Source: Erysipelotrichaceae bacterium (GTDB lineage Bacteria > Bacillota_I > Bacilli_A > Erysipelotrichales > Erysipelotrichaceae). Taken from it: a DNA stretch of 64,000 bases. The first letter of the stretch is position 1, and every line of letters begins with the position of its first letter. The notes below the pieces were generated by a model, which worked only from the letters and a program-made list of their open reading frames with translations, was not told the origin of the DNA and made no database searches. Made by a program: the position numbers and the translations under genes. Positions 8,284 to 16,402 of the stretch are shown one piece after another. The stretch spans positions 1 to 64,000 of the forward strand of contig JAUNCS010000004.1 of assembly GCA_030526485.1 (NCBI GenBank), read 5' to 3'.

Positions 8284-10021
8284 CGAAGTCACCTCCCTGC
8301 TTTGTTTGTGAATCATATACTTCACGATAGATTTCATTAGATTTTAATAATTCCTCGTGAGTACCAATCGCATTAATTCTACCCTTATCCATAACCACGA
8401 TACGGTCAGCTTCTTCTACTGAAGAAATTCTCTGGGCAATAATAATCTTAGTTGTATGTGGTAAATAAGACTTTAATCCTTTTCTAATCATCGCATCAGT
8501 AGCTGTATCAACCGCGCTTGTTGAATCATCTAGAATTAGAATCTTAGGACGCTTCAGTAATGCTCTGGCAATACATAAACGCTGCTTCTGACCGCCTGAT
8601 ACGTTAGTACCACCCTGTTCAATCATAGTGTTGTACTGATCTGGGAATTCACTGATAAATTCATCAGCACAAGCCAGTACACAAGCTTCCTTACATTCAG
8701 CTTCACTGGCATCCTTATTACCCCATCTTAGGTTTTCTAAAATAGTTCCCTTAAAGATCAGATTTTTCTGTAAAACAATAGCTACCGCATCTCTTAAAGC
8801 CTCTAGATTATAGTCCTTAACATTAATACCAGCTACTTTAACTTCACCAGTATTCACATCATATAGTCTAGGAATTAAAGAGATTAGACTTGATTTACCA
8901 GAACCAGTTGAACCAATAATACCAATGGTTTCACCACTCTTGATATGTAAATCAATATTACTTAAGACATTGTTTTCAGCATCATCAGAATATTTGAAAT
9001 CAACATTACAGAATTCAATTGAACCATCCTTAACTTCATAAATATTCTTTTCATTATTAGTAATAGTAGGTTCAGTTTCTAATACTTCAACTACTCTTCG
9101 TGCAGATTCAAGAGACATTGAAATCATTACAAACATAACTGATAACATGATTACAGACATAAAAATCTGCATACCATATGTCAATAAACCAGACAGCTGA
9201 CCAACATTTAAATCCAAACCAAAGCTGTTGATAATAATATTTGAACCAAAGAACAGTACACAGATCATTACAATATATAGACACATTGTCATGATTGGAT
9301 TAGTTAAAGCCATTAATCTTTCAGCCTTAATGAAGTCTTCGGCAATATCGCCAGAAGCTTTTGAGAATTTCTTGATTTCAAAGTCTTCTCTTACAAATGA
9401 TTTAACAACCCTGATACCAGCAATATTTTCCTGTACTGATTCATTTAACTTATCGTATTTCTTAAATACTCTTTTAAAGATAGGCATTACTCTACCCATA
9501 ATTAAAATTGAAGTCAGAATAATAATTGGTACAACAGCTACAAAGATAAATGCCATCTTGCCACCCATATAGAAGGCCATGAAGAATGAGAAAACCAGCA
9601 TAAGTGGACTTCTGATTGCCATTCTTGTCAGCATCATAAATGAGTTCTGGACATTATTGATATCACTAGTAAGTCTGGTTACCAGTGATGAAGATGAGAA
9701 CTTATCAATATTATCAAATGAGAAGTCCTGTACCTTATAGAAGACATCATGTCTTAAATTTTTCGCAAAACCCGTTACACCCTTAGATGAATAGGTTGCT
9801 GACATCGCACCACAAAATAGTGATACACATGAAATAAGAAATAAGCCCAACCCAAATTTGGCGATAGTGGCAAATTCAACACCAGCATTGATATTGTTTA
9901 CCAGCTTCGCTAAAACAAACGGAATAATACATTCAATAATAACTTCAAAAGTGATGAACATTATTGAAAGCAGAGTGGGTTTCTTATATTCTCTTAAACT
10001 TTCTAATATTTTTTTAATCAT
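8273..10021 (-). CDS. ABC exporter half-transporter, degenerate-site subunit
   Basis: 582 residues from the ATG at 10021 (MIKKILESLREYKK), with AAGGGTGA upstream. It has a membrane domain with six predicted helices (about 15-310) and an ATPase domain with Walker A GSTGSGKSS and signature VSGGQKQR. Walker B ends LDDST, so the usual catalytic Glu is Asp, and the switch His is Gln (IAQRISS). Those two changes mark the non-hydrolysing side of a heterodimeric exporter. The catalytic partner overlaps its 3' end. A long AT-rich inverted repeat lies just upstream of the start. Confidence 0.92.
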   Translation of the reverse strand: MIKKILESLREYKKPTLLSIMFITFEVIIECIIPFVLAKLVNNINAGVEFATIAKFGLGLFLISCVSLFCGAMSATYSSKGVTGFAKNLRHDVFYKVQDFSFDNIDKFSSSSLVTRLTSDINNVQNSFMMLTRMAIRSPLMLVFSFFMAFYMGGKMAFIFVAVVPIIILTSILIMGRVMPIFKRVFKKYDKLNESVQENIAGIRVVKSFVREDFEIKKFSKASGDIAEDFIKAERLMALTNPIMTMCLYIVMICVLFFGSNIIINSFGLDLNVGQLSGLLTYGMQIFMSVIMLSVMFVMISMSLESARRVVEVLETEPTITNNEKNIYEVKDGSIEFCNVDFKYSDDAENNVLSNIDLHIKSGETIGIIGSTGSGKSSLISLIPRLYDVNTGEVKVAGINVKDYNLEALRDAVAIVLQKNLIFKGTILENLRWGNKDASEAECKEACVLACADEFISEFPDQYNTMIEQGGTNVSGGQKQRLCIARALLKRPKILILDDSTSAVDTATDAMIRKGLKSYLPHTTKIIIAQRISSVEEADRIVVMDKGRINAIGTHEELLKSNEIYREVYDSQTKQGGDFDAA

Positions 10022-10040
10022 ACATTTCACCCTTAAATAA

Positions 10041-10076
10041 AGGGATAACATAGAAAAAACTTCTATATTATCCCCT
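10041..10076. repeat. imperfect inverted repeat before the ABC exporter operon
   Basis: AGGGATAAcATAGAA and TTCTATatTATCCCCT form a 14-15 bp stem with a short A/T loop. It lies in the leader of the exporter operon, without a following T-run on either strand. It could be a repressor operator or a leader hairpin. Confidence 0.55.
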
Positions 10077-10136
10077 TAATACTCCAATAATTTAACACAA
10101 ATAATTTTTTTATGTAATAGTTTTAGCACTCTTTTA

Positions 10137-10784
10137 TTAGTCAATATATTTAAGTAAATCCAAAGGCTTTTCAATAATTTCTTCTACTCCACCTTCTCTT
10201 AATTCCTCTAAAGATCTAAAACCCCATAAGACATTAATGACCTTTAGACCAGCATTCTTACCAGTCTGATAATCAACAAGTGTATCACCAACATATAGTA
10301 CTTCTGATTTATCTAAACCCATTCTTTCAATAATCAGATTAGCAGCTCTAGGATCTGGCTTTACACCAAGTTCTTCTACCTGACCAAAAACCCAGTCTGA
10401 ATTAAATTCAAAGTGCTTTTGAATTAACTGTTTGGTATATACATCATATTTATTTGAATTAACACCAATCTTAATTCCCATTTCCTTTAAGATACTGATT
10501 AATTCATAAATACCATCATATGGTTTAGTATAGTCATTAAAATGAATATCATAATGTTTTCTAAAGACAGCTCTGGCCTTTTCCAAGAATTCTTCATCCT
10601 TATCCGGATAACATCTGGCAATTAATTTCTTAATACCATTTCCTACCCTGGCCTTTGTATCTTCTTCACTAAAACGGGTATCTAAACCAAGTTCTTCAAA
10701 AGTATAGTTTACAGAGTTGTTTAAATCAGCAATTGTATCTAATAATGTGCCATCCAAATCAAAAATAACACCTTTGATAGACAT
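10137..10784 (-). CDS. HAD-superfamily phosphatase, phosphoglycolate phosphatase-like
   Basis: 215 residues. HAD motif I is FDLDGTLLDT (residues 8-17) with both aspartates. A helical cap domain spans about 18-80. Motif II is IGVNSNK, motif III comes from KPDPRAANL, and motif IV is VLYVGDTLVD. This is the Gph/PgpH-like subfamily, which removes phosphate from phosphoglycolate or related small substrates; the exact substrate cannot be read from sequence. The start overlaps the upstream stop by one base (TAATG) and has a GGAG site, so it is coupled to the GlmU-like gene. Confidence 0.85.
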   Translation of the reverse strand: MSIKGVIFDLDGTLLDTIADLNNSVNYTFEELGLDTRFSEEDTKARVGNGIKKLIARCYPDKDEEFLEKARAVFRKHYDIHFNDYTKPYDGIYELISILKEMGIKIGVNSNKYDVYTKQLIQKHFEFNSDWVFGQVEELGVKPDPRAANLIIERMGLDKSEVLYVGDTLVDYQTGKNAGLKVINVLWGFRSLEELREGGVEEIIEKPLDLLKYID

Positions 10785-11446
10785 TAATACTTCTCCACGA
10801 TGTTGTCGATATTCTTGAAGATGCTGTTAGCCTTAACTACACCTCTTACGCGTGATACTGGATATACATTGCTTGATCTGCCAATGACAGTACCAGGATT
10901 TAAAACGGAATTGCAGCCAACTTCCACATTATCACCAAGAATAGCACCAAATTTCTTTAAACCAGTTTCAATCTTTTCACCATCAAAATTCTTTACTACC
11001 ACTAAAGTCTTATCAGACTTAACATTTGAAGTGATAGAACCAGCACCCATATGTGATTTATAGCCAAGAATTGAATCACCAACATAGTTATAGTGCGGTG
11101 TCTGTACATTATCAAATAAAATAACATTTTTTAATTCTACTGAATTACCAACTACACAGTTTTCACCAACCAGGGCTGATCCTCTGATAAAGGCGCAGTG
11201 TCTTACTTCAGTATTGGCACCAATAATACATGGAGCACCTAAATAAGCACTTGGGAAGACTTTAGCAGTCTTGTGAACCCAGACATTTTCACTTACTTCT
11301 GTATATTCATCCTTATTTAATGTCGGACCTAATTCTAGAATTAATTCCTTAATTCCCTTTAGAGCCTGCCAAGGATATTCAAAATTAGCTAAATAATCTT
11401 TTGCGATTGTATGACTTAAATCCAATAAATCTGTTGTCTTGTACAT
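10784..11446 (-). CDS. GlmU-like left-handed beta-helix (hexapeptide-repeat) transferase
   Basis: About 220 residues from the ATG at 11446 (MYKTTDLLDLS), with TTAGGAGAA upstream. Isoleucine-patch hexapeptide repeats (IIGANTEVRH, ALVGENCVVGNSVELKNV, ILGDNVEVGCN, VIGRSSNVYP) run from about 65 to 205. The segment HYNYVGDSILGYKSHMGAG matches the acetyl-CoA site of GlmU, including its His. The N-terminal uridyltransferase domain of GlmU is absent, replaced by about 55 helical residues. It probably transfers an acyl group to a sugar or sugar nucleotide; the acceptor is unknown. It lies between a Nudix and a HAD gene in one leftward operon. Confidence 0.75.
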   Translation of the reverse strand: MYKTTDLLDLSHTIAKDYLANFEYPWQALKGIKELILELGPTLNKDEYTEVSENVWVHKTAKVFPSAYLGAPCIIGANTEVRHCAFIRGSALVGENCVVGNSVELKNVILFDNVQTPHYNYVGDSILGYKSHMGAGSITSNVKSDKTLVVVKNFDGEKIETGLKKFGAILGDNVEVGCNSVLNPGTVIGRSSNVYPVSRVRGVVKANSIFKNIDNIVEKY

Positions 11447-11456
11447 AAATTTTCTC

Positions 11457-11912
11457 CTAAACGAGCAGGGATTTATATTTATCCCCATCCTTATAATATA
11501 TTAACTCACTTAAATCATCACTTACCATAATTTTATAGATGCGGTCCAAGTCCTGAGACAATTCAGCTTTTAAAAACTCATCCCTATCCATCCAGAAGAC
11601 TTCACCTTCATTTGAAGATTTTAGTTCCCCTTCAAATACATTACATTTATAAAACAACATAATATAGCGATCTTCATCCTTGGTTTGTTTATATTCTTCA
11701 ATACCGCATAGTACTGGTTTTAATAAGGTAAGACCTGTTTCCTCTTTAACTTCTCTGATTATGGCATCATGAAAACTCTCACCTTTTTCCACATGACCGC
11801 CAGGAAAGGTCAAACCTGGCCAGTCATTTTTCTTCCTGTCCTGTACCAATATCTGATTATTCCTATAAATCAAACACATATTCGTTAATATTACTTTTTC
11901 CATTCTTTTCAT
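11457..11912 (-). CDS. Nudix hydrolase, MutT/8-oxo-dGTP diphosphatase-like
   Basis: About 151 residues from the ATG at 11912. A complete Nudix box occurs at about residues 36-58 (GGHVEKGESFHDAIIREVKE, then ETGL), with the REVKEE metal ligands. The family cleaves nucleoside diphosphates linked to another group, often to clean the nucleotide pool. There is no ribosome binding site. TATAAT ends seven bases before this ATG, so the mRNA is probably leaderless. A start at 11903 (MEKVIL) is possible. It is first of the leftward genes beside oriC, and the LbH gene starts 10 bases after its stop. Confidence 0.85.
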   Translation of the reverse strand: MKRMEKVILTNMCLIYRNNQILVQDRKKNDWPGLTFPGGHVEKGESFHDAIIREVKEETGLTLLKPVLCGIEEYKQTKDEDRYIMLFYKCNVFEGELKSSNEGEVFWMDRDEFLKAELSQDLDRIYKIMVSDDLSELIYYKDGDKYKSLLV

Positions 11913-11919
11913 AACTAAA

Positions 11920-11925
11920 ATTATA
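11920..11925 (-). promoter_or_regulatory. -10 box of the Nudix operon (leaderless type)
   Basis: TATAAT on the minus strand, with exactly seven bases to the ATG at 11912. No good -35 is seen at 16-18 bases. The sequence TTAATTT in front resembles that before the alpha/beta hydrolase promoter at 21568. Confidence 0.6.
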
Positions 11926-11939
11926 TACAAATTAATGTG

Positions 11940-12350
11940 TAAAACTTAGCTAAGACCCTTTATTTAAGCCATATTTTACGTTTATCAACAAATAGTTTAA
12001 CTGATGTGTAAAACTAGTTAATAATTTACACTTTTTCACACATTTTTTACCCAACTTATCAACACATTTCCACATCCACATTTTTGATTTATCCACATCG
12101 TGTGGAAAAGTGGTAATCTTCTTAAAACCCTTTATTTAAAGGCTTTTAGAATGTTTGTAATGTGAAAAATCGTGTTAAAAATCTCATTTTTACCCATTTA
12201 TCAACTGTGGAAAAAATTGTTGATAACTTTTCAACAGTTTATCAACAAGAAAAAGATGTGGAAAACTGTGGAAAACTCACTCAAACCCTTTTAAATAAGA
12301 CTATCTATATATAGTTCATTGTGGAATGTGGAAAACTTACATTTTCTTTA
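11940..12350. other. oriC: chromosomal replication origin (oriC) upstream of dnaA
   Basis: About 460 bases without a gene lie between the divergent Nudix gene and dnaA. They contain a perfect DnaA box TTATCCACA (12089-12097) and TTATCAACA variants (11982, 12056, 12239, and inverted at 12218). A run of TGTGGAAAA boxes in the opposite sense lies at 12101, 12206, 12257, 12267, 12327 and 12359. A 13-mer ACCCTTTATTTAA is repeated exactly at 11955 and 12127, with a partial third copy at 12285. Gene direction reverses here. More TTTTCCACA-like sites follow between dnaA and dnaN (for example 13844-13852). I cannot place the unwinding element with certainty. Confidence 0.93.
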
Positions 12351-12352
12351 CG

Positions 12353-12381
12353 TTGAATTGTGGAAAACTCTCAATTATAAT
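12353..12381 (+). promoter_or_regulatory. dnaA promoter, overlapping a DnaA box
   Basis: TTGAAT (12353-12358), a 17-base spacer and TATAAT (12376-12381), 22 bases before the ATG. A TGTGGAAAA DnaA box (12359-12367) lies inside the spacer, which fits autorepression of dnaA by DnaA. Confidence 0.8.
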
Positions 12382-12403
12382 GACAATACGTTGAGGTTTT
12401 TTT

Positions 12404-13771
12404 ATGACAAATATTGACTTTTATTATAACGAAATCTGGAAACGTACCTTACAGAGTGTATATGACACTGACAAAATTGATCATGATGCATTTGACCTTT
12501 ATTTAAGTGGTTCTAAGTTAGTAGAACTGGATGAAGAAGAGGCTATAGTTATTGTTTCCGGTTTTATACATTTTTCAATTATGACCCAGTATAAATCCTT
12601 ATTTGAAGAACATTTCAAGGAACAGGTCAATGGAAAATTTATTCCAATCACTATTTACACCGAACGTGATTGGATCACTAAGAAAAAGACAAGAAACGGT
12701 GAAATTGATGTCCCAATCTTAAAAAACATCTTTGACCGTGAAATCGATATTAACCAGAATTTTGGTAATTTCGTATTAGGTAAATCTAATATTCAGGCCC
12801 AGGTTGCAGCTCTGACATGTGCAAATAACCTAGGTCTTGTCTATAATCCATTATTTATATATGGTAATTCCGGTTTAGGTAAGACACACTTACTAAACTC
12901 AGTAGGTAATCTGGTTACTACTAACTTTACTAATAAAAGAATCGGTTTTATCTCAGGTTTAGGCTTTATTGAAGCCTTAGCTAAATCCAAAAAGGATGAC
13001 TGTATCGATGAATTTAAACAGTCTTTTTATAATTTAGATTTATTATTAGTAGATGATATTCAATTTATTGCCGGTAAAAGCTGGACTCAGGAAGTATTTT
13101 TCTCAATTTTCTCTTATCTGGTAAACAATAAGAAGCAGGTATGTATTACTGCTGATAGAACACCGGATGATATTAAGGGAATGGAAGAGAGAATCATTTC
13201 CCGTTTTAATCAGGGTTTAAATGTAAATATTGAATCACCTGAATATGAAACAAGTATCAAAATCCTGGAAATGAAACTGGCAAATAATGTGGCTGTTAAA
13301 GATAAGGTAGATGATGAAGTATTATCTTATATCGCAACTAACTTTTCACAGGATGTTAGATCTTTGGAAGGGGCAATCAATAGATTATTATTCTATTTCA
13401 TTAACTTCAACTTTGATAATGAAGACCATATTACCTTAAAATTGGCTTCCGAAGCCTTTAAGGGACAGGTTGTCGAAAATAAGAATGAATTAAGTATTAC
13501 CAAAGTAAGAAAAGTTGTCTGTGATTACTACAATTTATCTAAACAGCAAATCCAATCTGCCAATAGAACTAAGAATATAGCTATACCTAGACACATTGCG
13601 ATGTATCTATGTCGTAAGTTACTAGATGCTCCATATAAGGAAATTGGTAATGAATTTGGTAAAAGAGACCATTCAACTGTAATTAGTGCTTGTGAAAAGG
13701 TTGAGGAACTTATCAAAAAGGATCCAGCTTATTTAAAAGCTATTAATGACATTGAAAAACGCTTAAATTAA
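12404..13771 (+). CDS. dnaA: chromosomal replication initiator DnaA
   Basis: 455 residues. It opens oriC and loads the helicase. Domain I is at 1-85, a short linker follows, and AAA+ domain III has Walker A GNSGLGKTHLL (about 153-163) and Walker B LLLVDDIQF. Sensor region ISRFNQGL follows. Domain IV at the C-terminus carries the DnaA-box reading motif with KRDHSTVISA. The start is preceded by TTGAGG and a promoter overlapped by a DnaA box. Its position next to oriC and upstream of dnaN is the classic arrangement. Linker domain II is short compared with Bacillus. Confidence 0.99.
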   Translation: MTNIDFYYNEIWKRTLQSVYDTDKIDHDAFDLYLSGSKLVELDEEEAIVIVSGFIHFSIMTQYKSLFEEHFKEQVNGKFIPITIYTERDWITKKKTRNGEIDVPILKNIFDREIDINQNFGNFVLGKSNIQAQVAALTCANNLGLVYNPLFIYGNSGLGKTHLLNSVGNLVTTNFTNKRIGFISGLGFIEALAKSKKDDCIDEFKQSFYNLDLLLVDDIQFIAGKSWTQEVFFSIFSYLVNNKKQVCITADRTPDDIKGMEERIISRFNQGLNVNIESPEYETSIKILEMKLANNVAVKDKVDDEVLSYIATNFSQDVRSLEGAINRLLFYFINFNFDNEDHITLKLASEAFKGQVVENKNELSITKVRKVVCDYYNLSKQQIQSANRTKNIAIPRHIAMYLCRKLLDAPYKEIGNEFGKRDHSTVISACEKVEELIKKDPAYLKAINDIEKRLN

Positions 13772-13911
13772 TCCACATTTCTCAACAATTTTATCAAAGT
13801 TAAAAATGATAAAATAAGCCTATGAATAAAGGCTGTCTGGAAGTTTTCCACAATTTCCAACACCCTTATAATTATAAGAATTATATTTATATAAATAATA
13901 AAGGAGCCAAC

Positions 13912-15033
13912 ATGAATTTTAAAATCCGTAAGAAAGAATTCCTTGATAGTATCTCAAATGCTGTAAGAGCTATCTCATCAACAACTCCTTTACCAGCTTT
14001 AAGTGGTATTAAATTTGAAGCTAAAGAAAATTCTTTAGTTGTAATATCTTCAGATTCAAATATTTCTATTAGAACTATTATTAAGAATACTGAAAAGGAT
14101 ACAGATATCTTAACTGTAAATGAAACTGGTGAAGTTATTATTGATGCCAGATATATTCTGGAAATTGTAAGAAAGATTGATAGTCCATTTATTAATTTTG
14201 AAATTATTGATGGTACCTTAGTTAAAATCTATGGTGCTAATTCAGAATTCAAGATTAATGGTATGAAGGGTAGTGAATATCCAGAAATCAATTTCTCTGT
14301 TTCTGATAATGCTTTCTCTATTAAAACCGAAGCATTCTTTGAAATCGTAAATCAGACTGCCTTCGCTTGTGCTGAAACCGATACCCGTCCTATTCTTACC
14401 GGTGTTAACTTTAAAGCTAAAGAGGGTATTCTTACAATTAATGCGACAGACTCTTATCGCTTAGCTTCTAAGAAGGTAGAAATTGATTCAGACTTGGAAT
14501 TTAGTATTACTATTCCAAACAAACATCTATCTCTTATCTACCATAGCTTAGCTAATGTAGATGATGTGATGATTGTAATTGATAACCAGAAGATCAGCTT
14601 TGTCTTTAATAATACTATTGTTCAAACCAGATTATTAGATGATGTATTCCCTGATACAAGTAAGTTAATCCCATTAAGCTTTACTCAAGTCTTAGAAATT
14701 AAGGCTAAGGAACTGGCTAATGCGATTGATAGAACATCTTTCATTAAGTCAGATGGTAAGAATATCGTTAAACTTACTATTACCGCTGAAGAGATTGATA
14801 TTACATCTTCAAATCAGATTGGTTCTTCTTATGAAAATGTTAAACTTATTTCATTTGAAGGTGATCCATTTGAAATCTCATGTAGTGGTAAATACCTGAT
14901 GGATGCGATTAAGGCTATCGGCAGCGAAAATATTACAATTTCTTTCTCTGGCGAATTAAGACCATTAATCATTACTAATAAGGAAGATAATTCAGTAGTT
15001 CAATTAATATCTCCTGTTAGAACCTATAAATAA
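13912..15033 (+). CDS. dnaN: DNA polymerase III beta sliding clamp
   Basis: 373 residues from the ATG at 13912 (MNFKIRKKEFLDSISN), chosen because AAAGGAGCC precedes it; the frame is open further upstream but without a site. Three repeated clamp domains of about 120 residues each form the ring that tethers polymerase III to DNA. Typical segments include TPLPALSGIKFEA in domain 1, TDTRPILTGVNF in domain 2, and the C-terminal PVRTYK, close to the usual MPIR/MPVR ending. The 140-base dnaA-dnaN gap contains DnaA-box-like sequences. A strong terminator follows. Confidence 0.98.
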   Translation: MNFKIRKKEFLDSISNAVRAISSTTPLPALSGIKFEAKENSLVVISSDSNISIRTIIKNTEKDTDILTVNETGEVIIDARYILEIVRKIDSPFINFEIIDGTLVKIYGANSEFKINGMKGSEYPEINFSVSDNAFSIKTEAFFEIVNQTAFACAETDTRPILTGVNFKAKEGILTINATDSYRLASKKVEIDSDLEFSITIPNKHLSLIYHSLANVDDVMIVIDNQKISFVFNNTIVQTRLLDDVFPDTSKLIPLSFTQVLEIKAKELANAIDRTSFIKSDGKNIVKLTITAEEIDITSSNQIGSSYENVKLISFEGDPFEISCSGKYLMDAIKAIGSENITISFSGELRPLIITNKEDNSVVQLISPVRTYK

Positions 15034-15056
15034 GCTGAAATTAAGGAAAACTTAAA

Positions 15057-15087
15057 ATAAACCTCAAATTTGAGGTTTATTTTTTAT
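15057..15087 (+). terminator. terminator after dnaN
   Basis: AAACCTCAAATTTGAGGTTT is a perfect palindrome followed by ATTTTTT. It separates dnaA-dnaN from the rlbA-recF-gyrB-gyrA genes. Confidence 0.9.
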
Positions 15088-15136
15088 ATATACCCTTGTA
15101 CATACTTTATTAAACTCTCAAAAATGGCTTTAAAAA

Positions 15137-15145
15137 TGGTATAAT
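15137..15145 (+). promoter_or_regulatory. extended -10 promoter of rlbA-recF (leaderless type)
   Basis: TGGTATAAT is an extended -10. It ends seven bases before the rlbA ATG, so transcription should start at or next to the start codon. Confidence 0.7.
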
Positions 15146-15152
15146 TTAATAG

Positions 15153-15359
15153 ATGAAAAATATACAGATACATGATGAATACATTACTTTAGGTCAATTT
15201 TTAAAGATTGCTGATTTGGTTTCTACTGGTGGCGAAACCAAAATTTTTTTGATGGAAAATGAAATCAAAGTAAATGATATTCCAGATAACCGTCGCGGTA
15301 AAAAACTATATAAGGGTGATATTGTTTCAGTTTTAGGAGAAACTTATACAATATGCTAG
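15153..15359 (+). CDS. rlbA: S4-domain RNA-binding protein RlbA/YaaA
   Basis: 68 residues forming one S4-like RNA-binding fold: LGQFLKIADLVSTGGETKIFL, then NEIKVNDIPDNRRGKKLYKGDIV. This is the small YaaA family found between dnaN and recF in Bacillota; its function is poorly known and probably concerns RNA or ribosomes. There is no ribosome binding site; the extended -10 sits seven bases before the ATG. Its stop overlaps the recF start (ATGCTAG). Confidence 0.93.
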   Translation: MKNIQIHDEYITLGQFLKIADLVSTGGETKIFLMENEIKVNDIPDNRRGKKLYKGDIVSVLGETYTIC

Positions 15360-16402
15360 TTAAATCTCTGAAACTAAATAACTACCGCAACTATACAAGC
15401 AGGGTGGTTAATTTTGATTCAGGACTTAATTTAATTATTGGTAAGAACGGTATTGGTAAAACCAATATTCTGGAAAGCTTAGTGGTTGTTTCTAATACCA
15501 AGTCTTTTAGAACTCTGGATGATACTAATCTGATAAAGATAGGGGAAGAATACGCAGGGATTGAATGTCAAAGTGATACATCTAAATATAAGGTTGTAAT
15601 AAGTAAGAATGGTAAAAGACTTTATATCAATGATGTACCAGTAAAAAAGACTTCGGAATTTATTGGTTCTTTAAACTGTGTTTTATTTAAACCTTCAGAT
15701 TTAGATATCTTCAATCATTCACCCAAGGAAAGAAGAAGACTTCTGGATGTAGAAATAGGTAAGGTTTCCAAGAAATATCTCAATTCTATTCTTGAATACA
15801 ATCTTTTATTAAAAGATAAGAATCGTTTATTAAAAGAAGAAAAAATAGATCATACTTATTTATCTTTAATTGAAGAAAAGATGATTCCTGATATTAAGGA
15901 AATAATCAGTCAAAGAGAAGAATTCTTAGAACTTATTAATACTTATATAAGTGATATTTATCAAAATATTTCTAATGAAAAATCAAAGATAAGTATCATT
16001 TATAAAAAGTGTTCTGATAAAGATAAGGTTAAGGAAATGATAGAAAAAAGTCATGATAAGGATCTTTACTATCATTACGCAACTTATGGTCCCCACCATG
16101 ATGATTATGAAATTATGATGAATGATCATTTATTAGAAGAAATTGCTTCCCAGGGCCAGACAAGAATGGTTTTAATTTCTTTTAAGCTTGCCTTAATTAA
16201 ATATATAGAAAGTAAAACAGGTAATACTCCAGTTTTACTTTTGGATGATATTCTTTCGGAATTAGATACAGCTAATAAAGAAAGATTATTAAAGTTAATT
16301 CCTCAATCTATTCAGATTATTATCACTGGTACTGATTTGAATGGAATGAATTTAAAAACTAAATATAAATTAATCGAATTGAAGGAGGGTGAAAATGTCT
16401 AA
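15353..16402 (+). CDS. recF: DNA replication and repair protein RecF
   Basis: 349 residues. It is an SMC-like ATPase that helps RecOR load RecA at gaps. Walker A GKNGIGKTNILES is at about 30-42. The coiled mid-region spans 150-260, signature region GQTRM is near 263, and Walker B LLLDDILSELD near 300. The start overlaps the rlbA stop, and the 3' end overlaps the gyrB start by eight bases, so the block is translationally coupled. Confidence 0.97.
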   Translation: MLVKSLKLNNYRNYTSRVVNFDSGLNLIIGKNGIGKTNILESLVVVSNTKSFRTLDDTNLIKIGEEYAGIECQSDTSKYKVVISKNGKRLYINDVPVKKTSEFIGSLNCVLFKPSDLDIFNHSPKERRRLLDVEIGKVSKKYLNSILEYNLLLKDKNRLLKEEKIDHTYLSLIEEKMIPDIKEIISQREEFLELINTYISDIYQNISNEKSKISIIYKKCSDKDKVKEMIEKSHDKDLYYHYATYGPHHDDYEIMMNDHLLEEIASQGQTRMVLISFKLALIKYIESKTGNTPVLLLDDILSELDTANKERLLKLIPQSIQIIITGTDLNGMNLKTKYKLIELKEGENV

